Source: CAZIFG01 sp964539135 (GTDB lineage: Bacteria; Margulisbacteria; Marinamargulisbacteria; GCA-2716485; CAZIFG01). From it: a stretch of 64,000 nt of DNA. Numbering within the stretch: position 1 is the first letter of the stretch; each line of letters opens with the position of its first letter. A program made the translations under genes and the position numbers. The stretch is taken from assembly GCA_964539135.1 (NCBI GenBank), contig CAZIFG010000006.1, positions 19,697 through 83,696 on the forward strand, in the 5' to 3' direction. Below are positions 50,007-59,357 of this stretch, piece by piece. Under the pieces are notes generated by a model. The model was not told where the DNA came from, ran no database searches, and worked only from the letters and a program-made list of their open reading frames with translations.

Positions 50007-51125
50007 ATGAGTCATCATCAATCTTCTATTCCACTTTTAGATTTAACCCCTCAATATGAGCCTATTCGCGAGCAGGTGCTCAAAACTTTCGAAGCGGTAT
50101 TTGATAGCAAGCAGTTTATTAATGGGCCTAAAGTGGATGAATTTGAATTGGAATTGGCGGCGTATTGTGAGGTGGCCCATAGTATTGGCGTGACATCTGG
50201 CTCCGATGCTCTGATTGTGGCCTTGATGGCCTTAGACATTAAACCAGGCGATGAAATTATTACAACACCGTTTACCTTTTTTGCCACTGCAGGCGCGATT
50301 ACGCGTGTGGGTGCGGTGCCTGTTTTTGTGGATATTAATCCGGATACCTTTAATATTGATCCCGCTTTAATTGAGTCTAAAATTACGTCTAAAACTAAGG
50401 CCATTATTCCCGTTCATTTATTTGGCCAAATGGCGGAGATGGACCCGATTATGGCGATTGCTGCTAAACATCATTTGGCTGTGATTGAAGATGCGGCTCA
50501 GTCTATAGGGGCCACCTACAAAGGTAAAAAAGCGGGGTCTATTGGGACTATCGGCTGCTTGTCTTTTTTCCCCAGTAAAAACTTAGGGTGCTGTGGTGAT
50601 GGGGGGGCGATGACCACTCAAGATGATGTCTTGGCCAAGAAAATTAAAAGCCTTCGAAATCATGGCGAGGTTACACGGTATCACCATCAGTATATAGGGG
50701 GGAATTTTAGAATCGATGCCCTTCAGGCGGCTATTTTAAGTATTAAATTGCCGCTTCTGGAAACTCAGCACCAAAAACGCATTCAAAATGCTCACTTTTA
50801 TACGCAACATTTAACCTCGTCTGCCATTCAACGCCCTGTGATTCATCCGGATTGTGGGTCTATTTACAATCAATATACCTTGCGGATTAAAAATAGAGCC
50901 CAATTTCAGGCGTATTTAACTGAAAAAGGCATTGGTTCTGCGATTTATTACCCTCGGCCCATGCATATTCAGGAATGTTTTGCGTATTTGGGCTATAAAG
51001 AAGGCGATTTTCCTGAAAGCGAAAGAGCGGCTGCAGAGGTTCTTTCTATCCCTATTTATGATGGTTTAACGCAGACTCAACTTGAAAGGGTTTGTGAGGT
51101 TATTAACGCTTATACAGAGGGTTAG
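50007..51125 (+). CDS. DegT/DnrJ/EryC1/StrS sugar aminotransferase
   Basis: This 372-residue PLP enzyme has 'IPLLDLTPQYEPIREQVLKTFEAVFDSKQFINGPKVDEFE', 'GVTSGSDALIVALMALDIKPGDEIITTPFTFFATAGAI', 'VIEDAAQSIGATYKGKKAGSIGTIGCLSFFPSKNLGCCGDGG' (Schiff-base Lys in S-K-N-L) and 'NFRIDALQAAIL'. The family makes amino sugars on nucleotide-sugar carriers for LPS and glycans. Position 170 bases from the methyltransferase gene suggests the same polysaccharide. The product sugar is not predictable. Confidence 0.9.
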   Translation: MSHHQSSIPLLDLTPQYEPIREQVLKTFEAVFDSKQFINGPKVDEFELELAAYCEVAHSIGVTSGSDALIVALMALDIKPGDEIITTPFTFFATAGAITRVGAVPVFVDINPDTFNIDPALIESKITSKTKAIIPVHLFGQMAEMDPIMAIAAKHHLAVIEDAAQSIGATYKGKKAGSIGTIGCLSFFPSKNLGCCGDGGAMTTQDDVLAKKIKSLRNHGEVTRYHHQYIGGNFRIDALQAAILSIKLPLLETQHQKRIQNAHFYTQHLTSSAIQRPVIHPDCGSIYNQYTLRIKNRAQFQAYLTEKGIGSAIYYPRPMHIQECFAYLGYKEGDFPESERAAAEVLSIPIYDGLTQTQLERVCEVINAYTEG

Positions 51126-51943
51126 TTTTTAACGGGGTTAGTGGGTGCTTTTAACATGCCCATAAACAATGCGATTCTGGGACGGGGCTCTTGAAGGAGC
51201 GTGCCCAGAAAAGAGGGGCTTTCCATGGTGACACTGTGGAAGGTTTCGCCGTTTATGAGGGCGATATCTGAAAAGGGGATGCTTTTCGATGGGGTCAATT
51301 TGCTGGTTTCGTGGATATTCAGGCTGCATTTAAAACTGGGAACGCTGAGGGGTAGCCTTAACACCCATTCATGGCCGATGTCTCGGTGAAGTTTTACAGT
51401 GGAGGGTTCATTTTGTATTCGAAATTGGCACATGAATTCATTGTTTTTGGGCGAACCATGCCGATGGGTGTCTATTTCTGTGATGAGGTCTATGCTTGTG
51501 TGGATCAGTCTTAAAAGGGATGATGCTGAAGGGCGGAGGAGACTTTTCCATCCTAAGATGAGTTGCTGTTGTAGATGTAATTGATCCGTGCTGTTGGGGT
51601 AAGTGCGCTTGGATTGGTCTATGACTTCGGCATAATGCAGATTGGTGTGTCTGAAAACCCGTAGGAGGGGGAGGGATAGGTTATAAACGGGGGGATTGGG
51701 ATCCAATAACTTGTTTATGTGTAATAGGTTTGACCATTCCTTGGCTTCTGCGTGGAGCTTTTCGACTGAAAGGCCTAAATGGGTGTACAGGGTGGTTGCC
51801 GGACAGGTATAGACTCTGGCTTTGGAGGGTGTGGCATCTTGTTTTTTAAAGGCAGATAGGATGTTCCTTAAAAAGGACGAGTGTTCTTTTTTAGGTGGAT
51901 ATGTTGCAAAATATCGGGCAGTGGGGGGGAGTCGCAGTAGCAT
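51122..51943 (-). CDS. Hypothetical protein, possible 2-oxoglutarate/Fe(II) dioxygenase fold
   Basis: I start this at ATG 51943 (GGAAGA upstream, 273 residues), because an in-frame ATG at 52078 would overlap the divergent S4-domain gene. The C-terminal 90 residues carry 'VKLHRDIGHEWVLRLPLSV' (H-x-D), 'IALINGETFHSVTMESPS' (second His) and 'EPRPRIALFMG' (Arg), the spacing of the H-x-D...H...R jelly-roll site of 2-oxoglutarate dioxygenases. The rest is unrecognised and Leu/Ser-rich. This call rests only on the residue pattern. It overlaps the convergent aminotransferase gene by 4 bp. Confidence 0.45.
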   Translation of the reverse strand: MLLRLPPTARYFATYPPKKEHSSFLRNILSAFKKQDATPSKARVYTCPATTLYTHLGLSVEKLHAEAKEWSNLLHINKLLDPNPPVYNLSLPLLRVFRHTNLHYAEVIDQSKRTYPNSTDQLHLQQQLILGWKSLLRPSASSLLRLIHTSIDLITEIDTHRHGSPKNNEFMCQFRIQNEPSTVKLHRDIGHEWVLRLPLSVPSFKCSLNIHETSKLTPSKSIPFSDIALINGETFHSVTMESPSFLGTLLQEPRPRIALFMGMLKAPTNPVKN

Positions 51944-52036
51944 GACTTTATTCTTCCATATTTTTTTATTTTTATCATCTTCTTTTTTTATGTGGTATGA
52001 TGTCGGTCTTAAATTGAGAGAGGTGAGGTCTTGCCT

Positions 52037-52252
52037 ATGGAAACCGTTGAAATTTCTACTGATTATATTGAACTGCATCAGTTGCTTAAAATAGCAGGCC
52101 CTTGTGTTTCAGGTGGTCAGGCTAAATATTTGATTTCGGAAGGATTGGTTTTTGTAGATGGTAAGATTGAACTGAGGAAAAAATGTAAAATTAGACCTGG
52201 GCAAGAGGTTGTGTTTGGGGACTTTATTTTGACTGTGAGTGCTGTAAAATAG
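52037..52252 (+). CDS. Small S4-domain RNA-binding protein (YaaA/YbcJ-like)
   Basis: This 71-residue protein is a bare S4 domain: 'YIELHQLLKIAGPCVSGGQAKYLISEGLVFVDGKIELRKKCKIRPGQEVVFGDFILTV'. Small S4 proteins of this kind bind structured RNA, often ribosomal. ATG 52037 has GAGGTGAGG about 9 bases upstream. It precedes the Dev-type exporter by 21 bases, but S4 proteins of this family are usually next to dnaA/recF, so this location is unusual. Confidence 0.85.
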   Translation: METVEISTDYIELHQLLKIAGPCVSGGQAKYLISEGLVFVDGKIELRKKCKIRPGQEVVFGDFILTVSAVK

Positions 52253-52273
52253 GCCGATTAAGGATATAAGGTT

Positions 52274-53410
52274 ATGATTCGCATTGCACTTAAAATGTTA
52301 TTGGGCGATAGAGCAAAATACTTAGGATTGGTTTTTGGGGTTACTTTTGCGACTTTATTGATGGCCCAACAGGTTTCTATTTTTATTGGCATCATGGCCC
52401 GGACGTCTAGTGTTGTTAATAATGTTTCAGAGGCGGATATTTGGGTGATGGACCCTCGCGTGCGGTACATTGATGAAGTGGAGGCCATGCGCTCTGTTGA
52501 GTTGACCAACGTTCGGTCTGTTCCTGGTGTTAAGTGGGCGGTTCCTTTTTATAAAGGACTTGCGATGATTCGCATGCCGGATGGATTGACGCAACAAGTT
52601 CAGCTTATTGGTGTGGATGATGTCAGTTTGGTGGGGTTGTGCCGAAACTCTTTTATGGGGGATACTCATGCTGTTCAATCTCCTAAAACAGGGGTTATCG
52701 ATAAAACAGGCTATTCGTTTACGTGGCCAGGACAACCTTTTCAGTTGGGTAAAGAAATTGAACTAAATGATAATCGCTTGATTTTAGGCGGGATTTGCGA
52801 ATCGGCGCCTACTTTTTTGACCTTTCCAACTGTTTTTGTTTCCTACTCCACAGCTTTAGAAATTACACCTCCGGTTCGGAATAAAATGTCTTTTATTTTG
52901 GTTAAGTCCAATGGTGTAGATCCTGCGCGTTTAGCCGAGCGTATTTCCAAACAAACCGGGCTTCAAGCCTTAACTAAACGGGAATTTTCCTTTAGAAGTA
53001 TTAATTATTATTTGTCTCGTACTGGCATTCCCATCAATTTTGGGATTACCGTCTTTTTGGGTATGTTAATTGGTGGGGCCATTACCGCTCAAACCTTTTA
53101 TATTTTTGTGATTGAAAATTTAAAACAATTTGCTGCGATGAAAGCTTTTGGTGTTACCAATGGCCAATTGTTACGATTGGTTTTGACTCAGGCCGCCCTG
53201 GTGGGTTTTTTGGGCTATAGTTTTGGCATTGGCCTTACGGCCTTATTTTTTAAAGCAACAGGCGATTTACCCGCTTTAAAGGGCTTTGTATTGCATTGGC
53301 AAGTGATGGCGGGTAGTGCGTGTATTATTGGGTTTATTATTTTTATTGCGACACTTTTTTCTTTGAGAAAAGTGTTTACGGTGGATCCTGCCATGGTCTT
53401 TAGAGGTTAG
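52274..53410 (+). CDS. devC: DevC-like ABC exporter permease (MacB/FtsX type)
   Basis: This 378-residue permease has an N-terminal helix (about 12-35), a periplasmic domain to about 255 and three C-terminal helices, the FtsX/MacB type VII layout. The opening 'IALKMLLGDRAKYLGLVFGVTFATLLMAQQ' and 'RTSSVVNNVSEADIWVMDPRVRYIDEVEAM' match DevC of cyanobacteria. With DevA and DevB it forms a tripartite pump handing substrate to a TolC channel; in heterocysts this exports glycolipids. The substrate here is unknown. Order here is C-A-B-TolC, while cyanobacterial operons run B-C-A. Confidence 0.88.
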   Translation: MIRIALKMLLGDRAKYLGLVFGVTFATLLMAQQVSIFIGIMARTSSVVNNVSEADIWVMDPRVRYIDEVEAMRSVELTNVRSVPGVKWAVPFYKGLAMIRMPDGLTQQVQLIGVDDVSLVGLCRNSFMGDTHAVQSPKTGVIDKTGYSFTWPGQPFQLGKEIELNDNRLILGGICESAPTFLTFPTVFVSYSTALEITPPVRNKMSFILVKSNGVDPARLAERISKQTGLQALTKREFSFRSINYYLSRTGIPINFGITVFLGMLIGGAITAQTFYIFVIENLKQFAAMKAFGVTNGQLLRLVLTQAALVGFLGYSFGIGLTALFFKATGDLPALKGFVLHWQVMAGSACIIGFIIFIATLFSLRKVFTVDPAMVFRG

Positions 53411-53412
53411 TG

Positions 53413-54138
53413 ATGACAGTCGCTGTTTCTGTGGTTGATTTGAATAAAAGTTTTAAGGTGGGTGATGATTCTGTTCCGGTTTTACATGACATCAATGTGA
53501 CGATTAATATGGGGGAACTCACGCTTTTAGTCGGCCCATCCGGATGCGGTAAAACGACTTTAATTTCCATTATTTCCGGGATTTTGTCTCCTACTAGTGG
53601 GGATGTCGCTGTGATGGGCCAGTTTTTAGGCGGTTTAAAAGATAGAGCTAAAACGTTATTTCGCAGGGATATGTTGGGCTTTATTTTTCAGCAGTATAAT
53701 TTACTGCCAGCTTTAACGGCGGCTGAAAATGCGGCGATGCCCTTGATTGCTGCAGGACTTTCTAATCGACTTGCCGTTGAAAAAGCGGCCCATCTTTTGC
53801 GTCAAATTGGTATGGGGGCTCAAATCGATAAATTGCCCAAACAAATGTCTGGAGGTCAGCAGCAACGCGTGGCCATTGCACGATCTTTGGTTCATAATCC
53901 CAAATTGATCGTGTGTGATGAGCCTACAGCGGCTTTAGATGCGAAAACAGGGATAGAGGTTATGCAACTTTTACGTGAAATTGCCAATGATTCAGGCCGT
54001 GCGGTTTTGATTGTCACCCATGATAGTCGTATTTATCACTTTGCAGATCGTATTCTTGAAATGAGCGATGGTCGCATCATTGGGGATTATACGGCTAAAG
54101 CATTTATTCAAAAGGAGCATACACATGAGCATTTTTAA
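53413..54138 (+). CDS. devA: DevA-like ABC exporter ATPase
   Basis: This 241-residue ATPase has Walker A 'VGPSGCGKTTLISIISG', Q-loop 'FIFQQYNLLPALTAAENAAMP', the signature 'MSGGQQQRVAIARSL', Walker B 'LIVCDEPTAALD' and the switch His 'LIVTHDSRIYHFADRILEM'. This is the LolD/MacB/DevA subgroup. ATG 53413 is 6 bases from AGAGG and one codon after the GTG that overlaps the devC stop. It powers the DevC permease. Confidence 0.9.
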   Translation: MTVAVSVVDLNKSFKVGDDSVPVLHDINVTINMGELTLLVGPSGCGKTTLISIISGILSPTSGDVAVMGQFLGGLKDRAKTLFRRDMLGFIFQQYNLLPALTAAENAAMPLIAAGLSNRLAVEKAAHLLRQIGMGAQIDKLPKQMSGGQQQRVAIARSLVHNPKLIVCDEPTAALDAKTGIEVMQLLREIANDSGRAVLIVTHDSRIYHFADRILEMSDGRIIGDYTAKAFIQKEHTHEHF

Positions 54139-55033
54139 ACGATTATCGGGGTTTAAGTTGCCGTTATTGGCTATTTTTGCTCTTTCTTTTGCTATTTTTA
54201 GAGTGATGAGTCATAAACCCGAGCCGCCTCAGGAGGCTGTTGTGGCGCCTCCATCTGCTGCGTTTGAGCAAAGTATTGCCGGGATTGGGATTGTAGAACC
54301 TCGAACCGAGAGTATTTCTGTTGCCAGCGATTTACCAGGTATTATTCGACAGGTTTATGTGAAAGTGGGCGAACATGTGTCTAAAGGAGACGCTTTGTTT
54401 GCTTTAGATACGAGAGAGGTTGATGCTCAAATTTTAACTCTTAAAGCGTCTTTAAAATCTGCAGACCTTCAAGCCCAAGAATCTCAGGCCCAGTGGGCGA
54501 TGGTATTGGCGTTAAAAGATCCTCATGCGATTTCCAAAGATGAGCGACTCAAACGGCAGTATGCGGCTGAATTGGGACGTTCGAGTGTTCAGGTTCTTAA
54601 AGCCCAATTGAATCAGGCGTTGACGACGCGGGAGCGACTCATTGTGCGTGCGCCGATTTCAGGTCAGATTTTAGCGTTAAATGCCCGGCCTGGAGAATTT
54701 TCTCAAGGCGGAAATGGGGATCCTTTGATTCGATTAGGGGATACAGATGTGTTACATGTGCGTGTGGAAATTGATGAGCAAAATGCCTTTCGTGTTCACA
54801 AAGGCGCCCCTGCTTCGGGCTCCCCACGCGGGAATACCGATTTGAAATTGCCGCTGAAATTTGTTCGATTTGAGCCTTATGTGAGGACTAAGGTGAATTT
54901 ATCCGCAGGCGGACAGCGGGTGGATACGCGCGTTTTACAGGTTATTTATGCCTTAGAATCTTCGTCACAAGCACTTTTTGTGGGGCAGCAATTGGATGTA
55001 TTTATTGAGAGTCCTTCTAGTAATGAACGTTAA
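54125..55033 (+). CDS. devB: DevB-like periplasmic adaptor (HlyD family)
   Basis: This 302-residue adaptor has an N-terminal anchor helix ('LPLLAIFALSFAIFRVM'), a first lipoyl half ('ISVASDLPGIIRQVYVKVGEHVSKGDALFALD'), a coiled-coil hairpin (about 90-170), a second lipoyl half ('LIVRAPISGQILALNARPGEFSQGG') and a beta-barrel end. AAAAGGAG stands before ATG 54125, within the end of devA (14-bp overlap). It links the DevCA pump to the outer-membrane channel. Confidence 0.88.
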   Translation: MSIFKRLSGFKLPLLAIFALSFAIFRVMSHKPEPPQEAVVAPPSAAFEQSIAGIGIVEPRTESISVASDLPGIIRQVYVKVGEHVSKGDALFALDTREVDAQILTLKASLKSADLQAQESQAQWAMVLALKDPHAISKDERLKRQYAAELGRSSVQVLKAQLNQALTTRERLIVRAPISGQILALNARPGEFSQGGNGDPLIRLGDTDVLHVRVEIDEQNAFRVHKGAPASGSPRGNTDLKLPLKFVRFEPYVRTKVNLSAGGQRVDTRVLQVIYALESSSQALFVGQQLDVFIESPSSNER

Positions 55034-56315
55034 GGTTTTCTTTATTTTTATAGGCTTGATTTTTGCGGTGTCTTTTCAAAGCGTTGCAGAAGGCCGCTCT
55101 TGGGAGGTTTTTAATAGTCCTCGTATTAATGAGTATGCGTCTCGTTTGAAACGCGAGAATTTAGATCTTCAGATTGAAGCGGCAAAACTTCAAGAGTTGA
55201 AGGCCTATTCCGGGATTTCAAAGTCTGCTTGGGGACCTGATTTTTCTTTGATTGGGTCTGTGAAGCGTGGAAACTTGAATGCCATGACAGAGGCTTCTGT
55301 TGCTCGAATTGGGGTTCAGGCGACGTGGCCTTTGGATATTTTTGGTGATGTTCGCAATCAGGTGAAGGCGGCGAATTTGCAGATGGATGCCCAAGCTGCG
55401 TCTATGCGTTATACGGAAAATCATCTGGTCCAATCTTTGGTGATCGCCATGATTCGCTGGAATAATACGACGCGAATTCGACAATTGGTAGATGCTCAAT
55501 TGCAGGTTTTAGAACTTCAAATTCGGCTCCAATCGGACTTGGTTCGGGCCGGTCTTTCGACGCCTTTGGCATTGCGTCAACTTAAAGCCCTCAAGGAAAA
55601 TACAGCTGTTAAATGTCCCCAATTGGAGGCCCAAATTTCATCCGATATTTATTTGATTGACCAATTAATGGGGGCTAAAAATAGCCAGGTTTTAATGGAT
55701 TTACAGGATGCGACGCCTGTGGTTTTGGCATTGCCTGTGTTTTCGGATGTTTTGGAGGCACCCCTTAGCGTGCTTCAGGGCCGTCCGGATGTTCAGAAGG
55801 CGCGCGCTACTTTAGAGGCTTTTAATGCGTCTTTAGCTGCGGTAGAGTCTCAGCTTTGGCCCAAAGTCAGTTTGAACTCTTTTTATGCTCAACAAGATAC
55901 AACGCTTGGGGCTTTGCCTCAAGGGGATCAGGTTTGGTCTGTAGGGGCGGATCTTACCTATCCTTTATTTAATTTTGGGCGTCTTCGAAATCAAATTCAG
56001 GTAGCGGATTCTAAAAGTTTGCAAGCGGCCATGACCTATGAATTGGCCTTGAAAAAAGCCTTTCAGGAAGCTCATACAGCGCTTCGTTTGTACGAGCATG
56101 AAATGGATACTTTGGGATTTTTACAGCGTAGTACTCAGTTTCGACAAGAAGCTTTAGGCCTTGCTCAAGATCAATATGATGCGGGGCTGATTAATTTTAT
56201 GGCCTTAGCGCCTGTTAAAATAGAGGCGATTCAGGCCCAGATTTCTGAAATTCAACAGGCGTCGGCAGTGGCGATTGCGTATATTCAGTTGCAAACGGCT
56301 TTGGCTCACGAATGA
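55023..56315 (+). CDS. TolC-like outer-membrane efflux channel
   Basis: This 430-residue protein has a signal peptide (MNVKVFFIFIGLIFAVSFQSVAEG) and the OEP/TolC repeat layout: long helices with 'RPDVQKARATLEAFNASLAAVESQLWPKVSLNSFY' and 'LTYPLFNFGRLRNQIQVADSKSLQAAMTYELALKKAFQEAHTAL'. ATG 55023 is inside the devB end and gives a clean signal peptide. As last gene of the exporter unit it should supply the exit duct. The variant is of the NodT/RND-associated kind. Confidence 0.88.
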   Translation: MNVKVFFIFIGLIFAVSFQSVAEGRSWEVFNSPRINEYASRLKRENLDLQIEAAKLQELKAYSGISKSAWGPDFSLIGSVKRGNLNAMTEASVARIGVQATWPLDIFGDVRNQVKAANLQMDAQAASMRYTENHLVQSLVIAMIRWNNTTRIRQLVDAQLQVLELQIRLQSDLVRAGLSTPLALRQLKALKENTAVKCPQLEAQISSDIYLIDQLMGAKNSQVLMDLQDATPVVLALPVFSDVLEAPLSVLQGRPDVQKARATLEAFNASLAAVESQLWPKVSLNSFYAQQDTTLGALPQGDQVWSVGADLTYPLFNFGRLRNQIQVADSKSLQAAMTYELALKKAFQEAHTALRLYEHEMDTLGFLQRSTQFRQEALGLAQDQYDAGLINFMALAPVKIEAIQAQISEIQQASAVAIAYIQLQTALAHE

Positions 56316-56413
56316 TTTTTTATAGCCTGAATTTTTTATTTATTTTTTAGATATTTAAATCTAATTATTTTTGATGTATTCTATTTCCATCTTCTTTTTC
56401 AAGGATTTTATGA

Positions 56414-59335
56414 ATGCCAAAAAAAATTGTAGCGGGCACTAGTTTTAGACAGTTTCAATCTTTTTCAGCGGTTATTCAAAAAGCGTCTGGGCCTGATCTT
56501 TCTCGTACTATTGATTATCTTTTACGTCAAGACAGCCGTAAGTTTTATGGTTTTTTGGGGGGATGTTTTGATAGTGGGGATCCTTGTATTCATACGGTTT
56601 TGGATGTTTTTGTCTGTCGTTTTTGCGCCTTAAAAGAGGCGAATAGATCGGCGGACTGTGGCTTTCTGGTTCAATTGCTTCAGTCTTTACCTAAAATCGT
56701 TATAGCAGACCTTTTTGAAAATCGATTAACATCTTCTCATTGGAGAGATTTATTTCGCTTTTGGGATCCAACCTTGGCGACTCTTATTTGTGAGGCGCTT
56801 TCGCCTGTTTTTTTGAATTCGCTTTTTTTCTCGGATTTTTTCAGACGTCATTTTTTTGATAGTTCGGATGCGGTTAAACGGCTTAATCGGGATTTGGTGG
56901 CTCGATATGTTTCACGGGATACTCTTTTTCAGCAGTTATCGGCACCTTTTCAGCCGCCATACAATCTTTTTGAATATGCTGTATCTCAAGGCTCCTATGG
57001 GGCTTTGATTTCTTGGTTTCAACCTTTGAGTCGCTCTCAGCAACAGGCGTTGATTGGCTCTACACGTTTTGATTTGAATGACTATTTAAAGGTTTTTGAA
57101 TGTCTTGTTAGACAGGGGGAGGCGTCTGATCAACCGGACCAGAAACTTTTTGACGCTATAGGGCAGTTTTTGAGTGTGACGACTGCTGACTTTACGAAAT
57201 CTCATCCAGGCACTTTGGGAGTTGTCTGGGGGATTTGTGAACTTTTATTTGATCCGACTATGATTGAGGCTACTTTTAAAAAAGGCTGTTTTTTATGTTC
57301 GGATCCGTATCTGCTTTCGGAATTTATGTCTTTTGTTGGAGATGTCTTTGAGTCTCATTCCTTGGATGCTTATGAACTCGTGTTGGATGCGATATCAGAT
57401 TATACTCATTATGTGGTTTCTCATAAATTTGGAACTTGGCAAGAGGTTCAAAAGTGTAATTTAATCGTTATGCTGCTGATGGAGCATTTAAAACCGGATT
57501 TAGACTGGGTGGTTGCGCATCTTCCTTATGAGAATTCTCAGAAGATGTTGGCATTTTTTGACGAGTTCTATGGTGTGTGCGTTTTGATAAATCGGGATAG
57601 TTATCCTGATAGTCAATTTGGAGAGAATCTTCCGCCGGATATTCGGCATACCTTGTTATTTAGAAAAACTGTTATAGATGAATTGACTTATGATTTACCG
57701 CCTAAATCTCGTTCGAATGCCGTTGCGCTATGGTTTGCTTTTAGATCTAATCTTCAGAAATGCAAAGGGTTTCATGACTTATTGTCTCTGGATGTTTATC
57801 AGTCAGAAGATAAACTATGGGAGCCTCTTACAGAGATCGGGGATTCGCTTTGGGTGCGTATAGCGTCTATTTCTTTTGATGCGTTAACGCAAGTGGAGAT
57901 GGCGCGGATTTATTTGCTTTTAAGAGATTTAGGTTCCTTGAGGCCTCAATTGCGTGATTATTTATCCCATGGGGATCGTTCGGGTAGATCTAGAAAACGG
58001 TTGGATACAGCGCCTCCGGTTGTTCCGGATTCTTCTGAGTGTGTTGCGGCCCGTGCTGCGGAGAGAGCCGCTCGAGAGGCAGCGCAGCGTGCTGAGGCTG
58101 AGGCGTCTCGTCTTGCTCGACAAGCGGCTGAACAAGAGGCAGCGGCTCTTGCTGCTTTAAAAGAAAAAGAGAGGCGTGCAGCCGCTGAAGTGGAAAAAGT
58201 CGCTAAGGTTTTAGAGGCTTTGCAGCCCTTTTCTCGGGCTTTTGGAAGTCTTCGTTTACTCAAAAATGAGTTGCGTTCTTTAAATTCTAGTCATCCTCTT
58301 TTGGCGAATTTAGAGAAACAGGTCGCGGAGATTTGGGAGTCTATGGATATTCGACAAATTGGTGTTTTGACCCAAAAATTTATCAAAACAGATTGGCGCC
58401 AATGTTTGAGTAAGGCTATTCAAGAGCTTGAGAAAAAGCCGAGAGTTGCACGTTCTAAACCGTTCCACACTCATGTTTCTGGCGGGGATTCAGAAGGGAC
58501 GTTGGCAAGAGAGGAGTCTCCGGTTTTTGCAGGTGCTGGGGCAGCCGTAGCTGTAGGTAAGGAGGCCGATTCAGGGGCTTTGCAGCCCTTAACTTTAGAG
58601 GAATATCAGGCACAATTAAGCTTGTCTGCGGTACTTCGAGAGAAGCAGGATCATTTTGTTTATAAACCTGACTGGTTAACGCCAGCGTGTTCCGAGTCGG
58701 AGTTTCTTGAATTTATGTTTTCAACGGCGTATCGCATGATTGAATTTTTGAATGTGCTTGAAAAGTTGCTGGATATTTCAGATCCGCATTCTGTTCGGCC
58801 TTCGGTTTCTCATTTTAGAGGACGGTTGGTGCATGACTTGTATTATTTAGTTGAAATGCCAGACATTTTGCAGTCTCGTGCGGTTTCACATCAATTGTAT
58901 GCTGCAGCGATTAAGTTGTTTCATATGGATGCGGCTTTAGTGGATTTAGGGCATGATTTTACACATTCAGATATTTCCGGTGTTTTAGATATTGGTAGTG
59001 CGATGTTTGATAGGCCCTTAGCGTTAAGGGATAGTTCGTTGATGGTAGCTCAAGAGATGTTTTTGGGCCGTCTTTATCGCTTTATTTCGGGTGTTGAAAT
59101 TTCTGAATCGGGGGTACCTTCTCCTTCGCTTGTGTTTGCGGTGGGGGCTTTTATTGAGCTTTCTCGCACCTTTGACTTACATGGTTTAGAGTCGGGACCT
59201 TTGCGTGATGCTATTCAAAAGCTTCAAAGCCGAGGGTATGCGCATTTTGACCGCAATGATATTTTTCATTTGGAGCACCTAGATCCCAAAATGATTTGGG
59301 CCTATGTGTCTGTGATTCAAGATTGTAAACGATAA
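56414..59335 (+). CDS. Large protein with coiled coil and HEPN-like C-terminal domain (paralog A)
   Basis: This 973-residue soluble protein, with AAGGA 8 bases before the ATG, has no named relatives that I recognise. The order is a helical N-terminal half (1-530), an Ala/Glu/Arg coiled coil (about 540-610, 'AARAAERAAREAAQRAEAEA'), a linker with 'HPLLANLEKQVAEIWES', a Gly/Ala spacer, and a C-terminal domain (about 735-973). There 'FSTAYRMIEFLNVLEKLL' is followed by 'FRGRLVHDLYYLVEMPD': R802-x4-H807-x2-Y810, close to the R-x4-H signature of HEPN ribonucleases. The same domain and tail ('AVGAFIELSRT', 'DRNDIFHLE...DPK.IWAYVS') recur in the 60823 gene. RNase activity is an inference. Confidence 0.6.
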   Translation: MPKKIVAGTSFRQFQSFSAVIQKASGPDLSRTIDYLLRQDSRKFYGFLGGCFDSGDPCIHTVLDVFVCRFCALKEANRSADCGFLVQLLQSLPKIVIADLFENRLTSSHWRDLFRFWDPTLATLICEALSPVFLNSLFFSDFFRRHFFDSSDAVKRLNRDLVARYVSRDTLFQQLSAPFQPPYNLFEYAVSQGSYGALISWFQPLSRSQQQALIGSTRFDLNDYLKVFECLVRQGEASDQPDQKLFDAIGQFLSVTTADFTKSHPGTLGVVWGICELLFDPTMIEATFKKGCFLCSDPYLLSEFMSFVGDVFESHSLDAYELVLDAISDYTHYVVSHKFGTWQEVQKCNLIVMLLMEHLKPDLDWVVAHLPYENSQKMLAFFDEFYGVCVLINRDSYPDSQFGENLPPDIRHTLLFRKTVIDELTYDLPPKSRSNAVALWFAFRSNLQKCKGFHDLLSLDVYQSEDKLWEPLTEIGDSLWVRIASISFDALTQVEMARIYLLLRDLGSLRPQLRDYLSHGDRSGRSRKRLDTAPPVVPDSSECVAARAAERAAREAAQRAEAEASRLARQAAEQEAAALAALKEKERRAAAEVEKVAKVLEALQPFSRAFGSLRLLKNELRSLNSSHPLLANLEKQVAEIWESMDIRQIGVLTQKFIKTDWRQCLSKAIQELEKKPRVARSKPFHTHVSGGDSEGTLAREESPVFAGAGAAVAVGKEADSGALQPLTLEEYQAQLSLSAVLREKQDHFVYKPDWLTPACSESEFLEFMFSTAYRMIEFLNVLEKLLDISDPHSVRPSVSHFRGRLVHDLYYLVEMPDILQSRAVSHQLYAAAIKLFHMDAALVDLGHDFTHSDISGVLDIGSAMFDRPLALRDSSLMVAQEMFLGRLYRFISGVEISESGVPSPSLVFAVGAFIELSRTFDLHGLESGPLRDAIQKLQSRGYAHFDRNDIFHLEHLDPKMIWAYVSVIQDCKR

Positions 59336-59357
59336 TAACATCTTCTAGAATGGAGGT

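Noticed and set aside
52274..55033. MacAB-type macrolide or lipoprotein (LolCDE) exporter instead of Dev-type
   Set aside because: The permease opening and separate ATPase resemble DevC/DevA more closely; it stays an alternative without a tree.
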